14,227 nucleotides of DNA from Methanolinea sp. UBA473 (GTDB lineage Archaea > Halobacteriota > Methanomicrobia > Methanomicrobiales > Methanospirillaceae), in the NCBI GenBank assembly GCA_002509495.1, contig DAEV01000063.1:737-14963 (forward strand), in the 5' to 3' direction. The notes under the pieces are model-generated. The model did no database searches, was not told the DNA's origin, and was given only the letters and a program-made list of their open reading frames with translations. Shown here piece after piece: positions 14,085-14,227 of this stretch. Within the stretch, counting starts at the first letter, position 1. Every line of letters starts with the position of its first letter. Made by a program: the position numbers and the translations under genes.

Positions 14085-14225
14085 ATGAAGTTCAAACGAG
14101 GAATGAGAACCATAGGTTTGACGCAAAGGGCTGGCCGGGAGTCCCCATCCGTTCTGGCGTTCTATACTGCCATGCTGATCCACTCGACGACAGCAGTTTT
14201 TCGATTGTGTCCAAAGATCGGCTAA
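14085..14225 (+). CDS. Small hypothetical frame with strong promoter and ribosome binding site
   Basis: ATG 14085 follows GGGAGGT at an ideal distance and lies about 50 bases after the transcription start predicted from the TATA box at 14008. The frame runs 46 codons to TAA and encodes a basic, Arg-rich start (MKFKRGMRTIGLTQRAGRES) and a mildly hydrophobic middle (SVLAFYTAMLIHSTTAVF). No family is recognised. The expression signals are convincing, the product less so. It may be a true small protein, or the front of a longer gene that is frameshifted or continues in another frame past the window edge. Confidence 0.35.
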   Translation: MKFKRGMRTIGLTQRAGRESPSVLAFYTAMLIHSTTAVFRLCPKIG

Positions 14226-14227
14226 GA

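Noticed and set aside
1..14227. CRISPR array, transposon ends, integrase or attachment site, tRNA or rRNA
   Set aside because: Reading through found no regularly spaced repeats, no transposase or recombinase frame, and no tRNA-like or rRNA-like segment.

Overview
The window reads as chromosomal DNA from a methanogenic archaeon, most likely of the order Methanomicrobiales. This is inferred from content rather than from a database search. It carries an archaeal translation initiation factor aIF-1A, the start of a formate dehydrogenase alpha subunit, archaeal TATA-type promoters, GGAGGTGA-like ribosome binding sites, several apparently leaderless genes, and a PEGA-domain surface protein of a kind typical of that group. 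No tRNA, rRNA, CRISPR array, insertion sequence or integrase is visible. Layout, left to right. (1) 1-280, minus: N-terminus of formate dehydrogenase FdhA, cut by the window edge, followed by about 600 bp without a convincing gene. (2) 885-5647: a complete branched-chain-amino-acid (Liv/HAAT) type ABC importer, split into two transcription units that face each other tail to tail. The two ATPases livG-livF are on the plus strand. The lipoprotein receptor livK and the permeases livH-livM are on the minus strand. A hairpin terminator lies between them, and a 22-bp palindrome sits at the predicted livK transcription start. (3) 6007-6816, plus: a SAM-dependent methyltransferase. (4) 7036-9432, plus: a Lon-type protease with an AAA_32-like module. 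Its protease dyad is intact but its Walker A and Walker B motifs are degenerate. (5) 10366-9477, minus: aIF-1A and a stand-alone GyrI-like effector-binding protein. (6) 10523-11296, plus: a PEGA-domain surface protein broken by at least four frameshifts. (7) 11463-12344, plus: a DUF308/HdeD-like six-helix membrane protein with a soluble N-terminal domain that apparently starts at CTG. (8) 12415-12543: a possible 42-residue membrane peptide. (9) 12580-13725, plus: a multi-pass GT-C/PIG-V-like glycosyltransferase. (10) The right end holds two weakly supported small frames, the last with a strong promoter and Shine-Dalgarno. How the parts fit: LivK would capture a small amino-acid-like or amide solute outside the membrane, LivH and LivM form the channel, and LivG and LivF power it. 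The right half is a cell-envelope neighbourhood (surface protein, membrane protein, glycosyltransferase), while lon and aIF-1A are housekeeping. No defence system or obviously new multi-gene system is visible. The most unusual items are the degenerate-ATPase Lon, the CTG-initiated membrane protein, the decayed PEGA gene and the livK palindrome.
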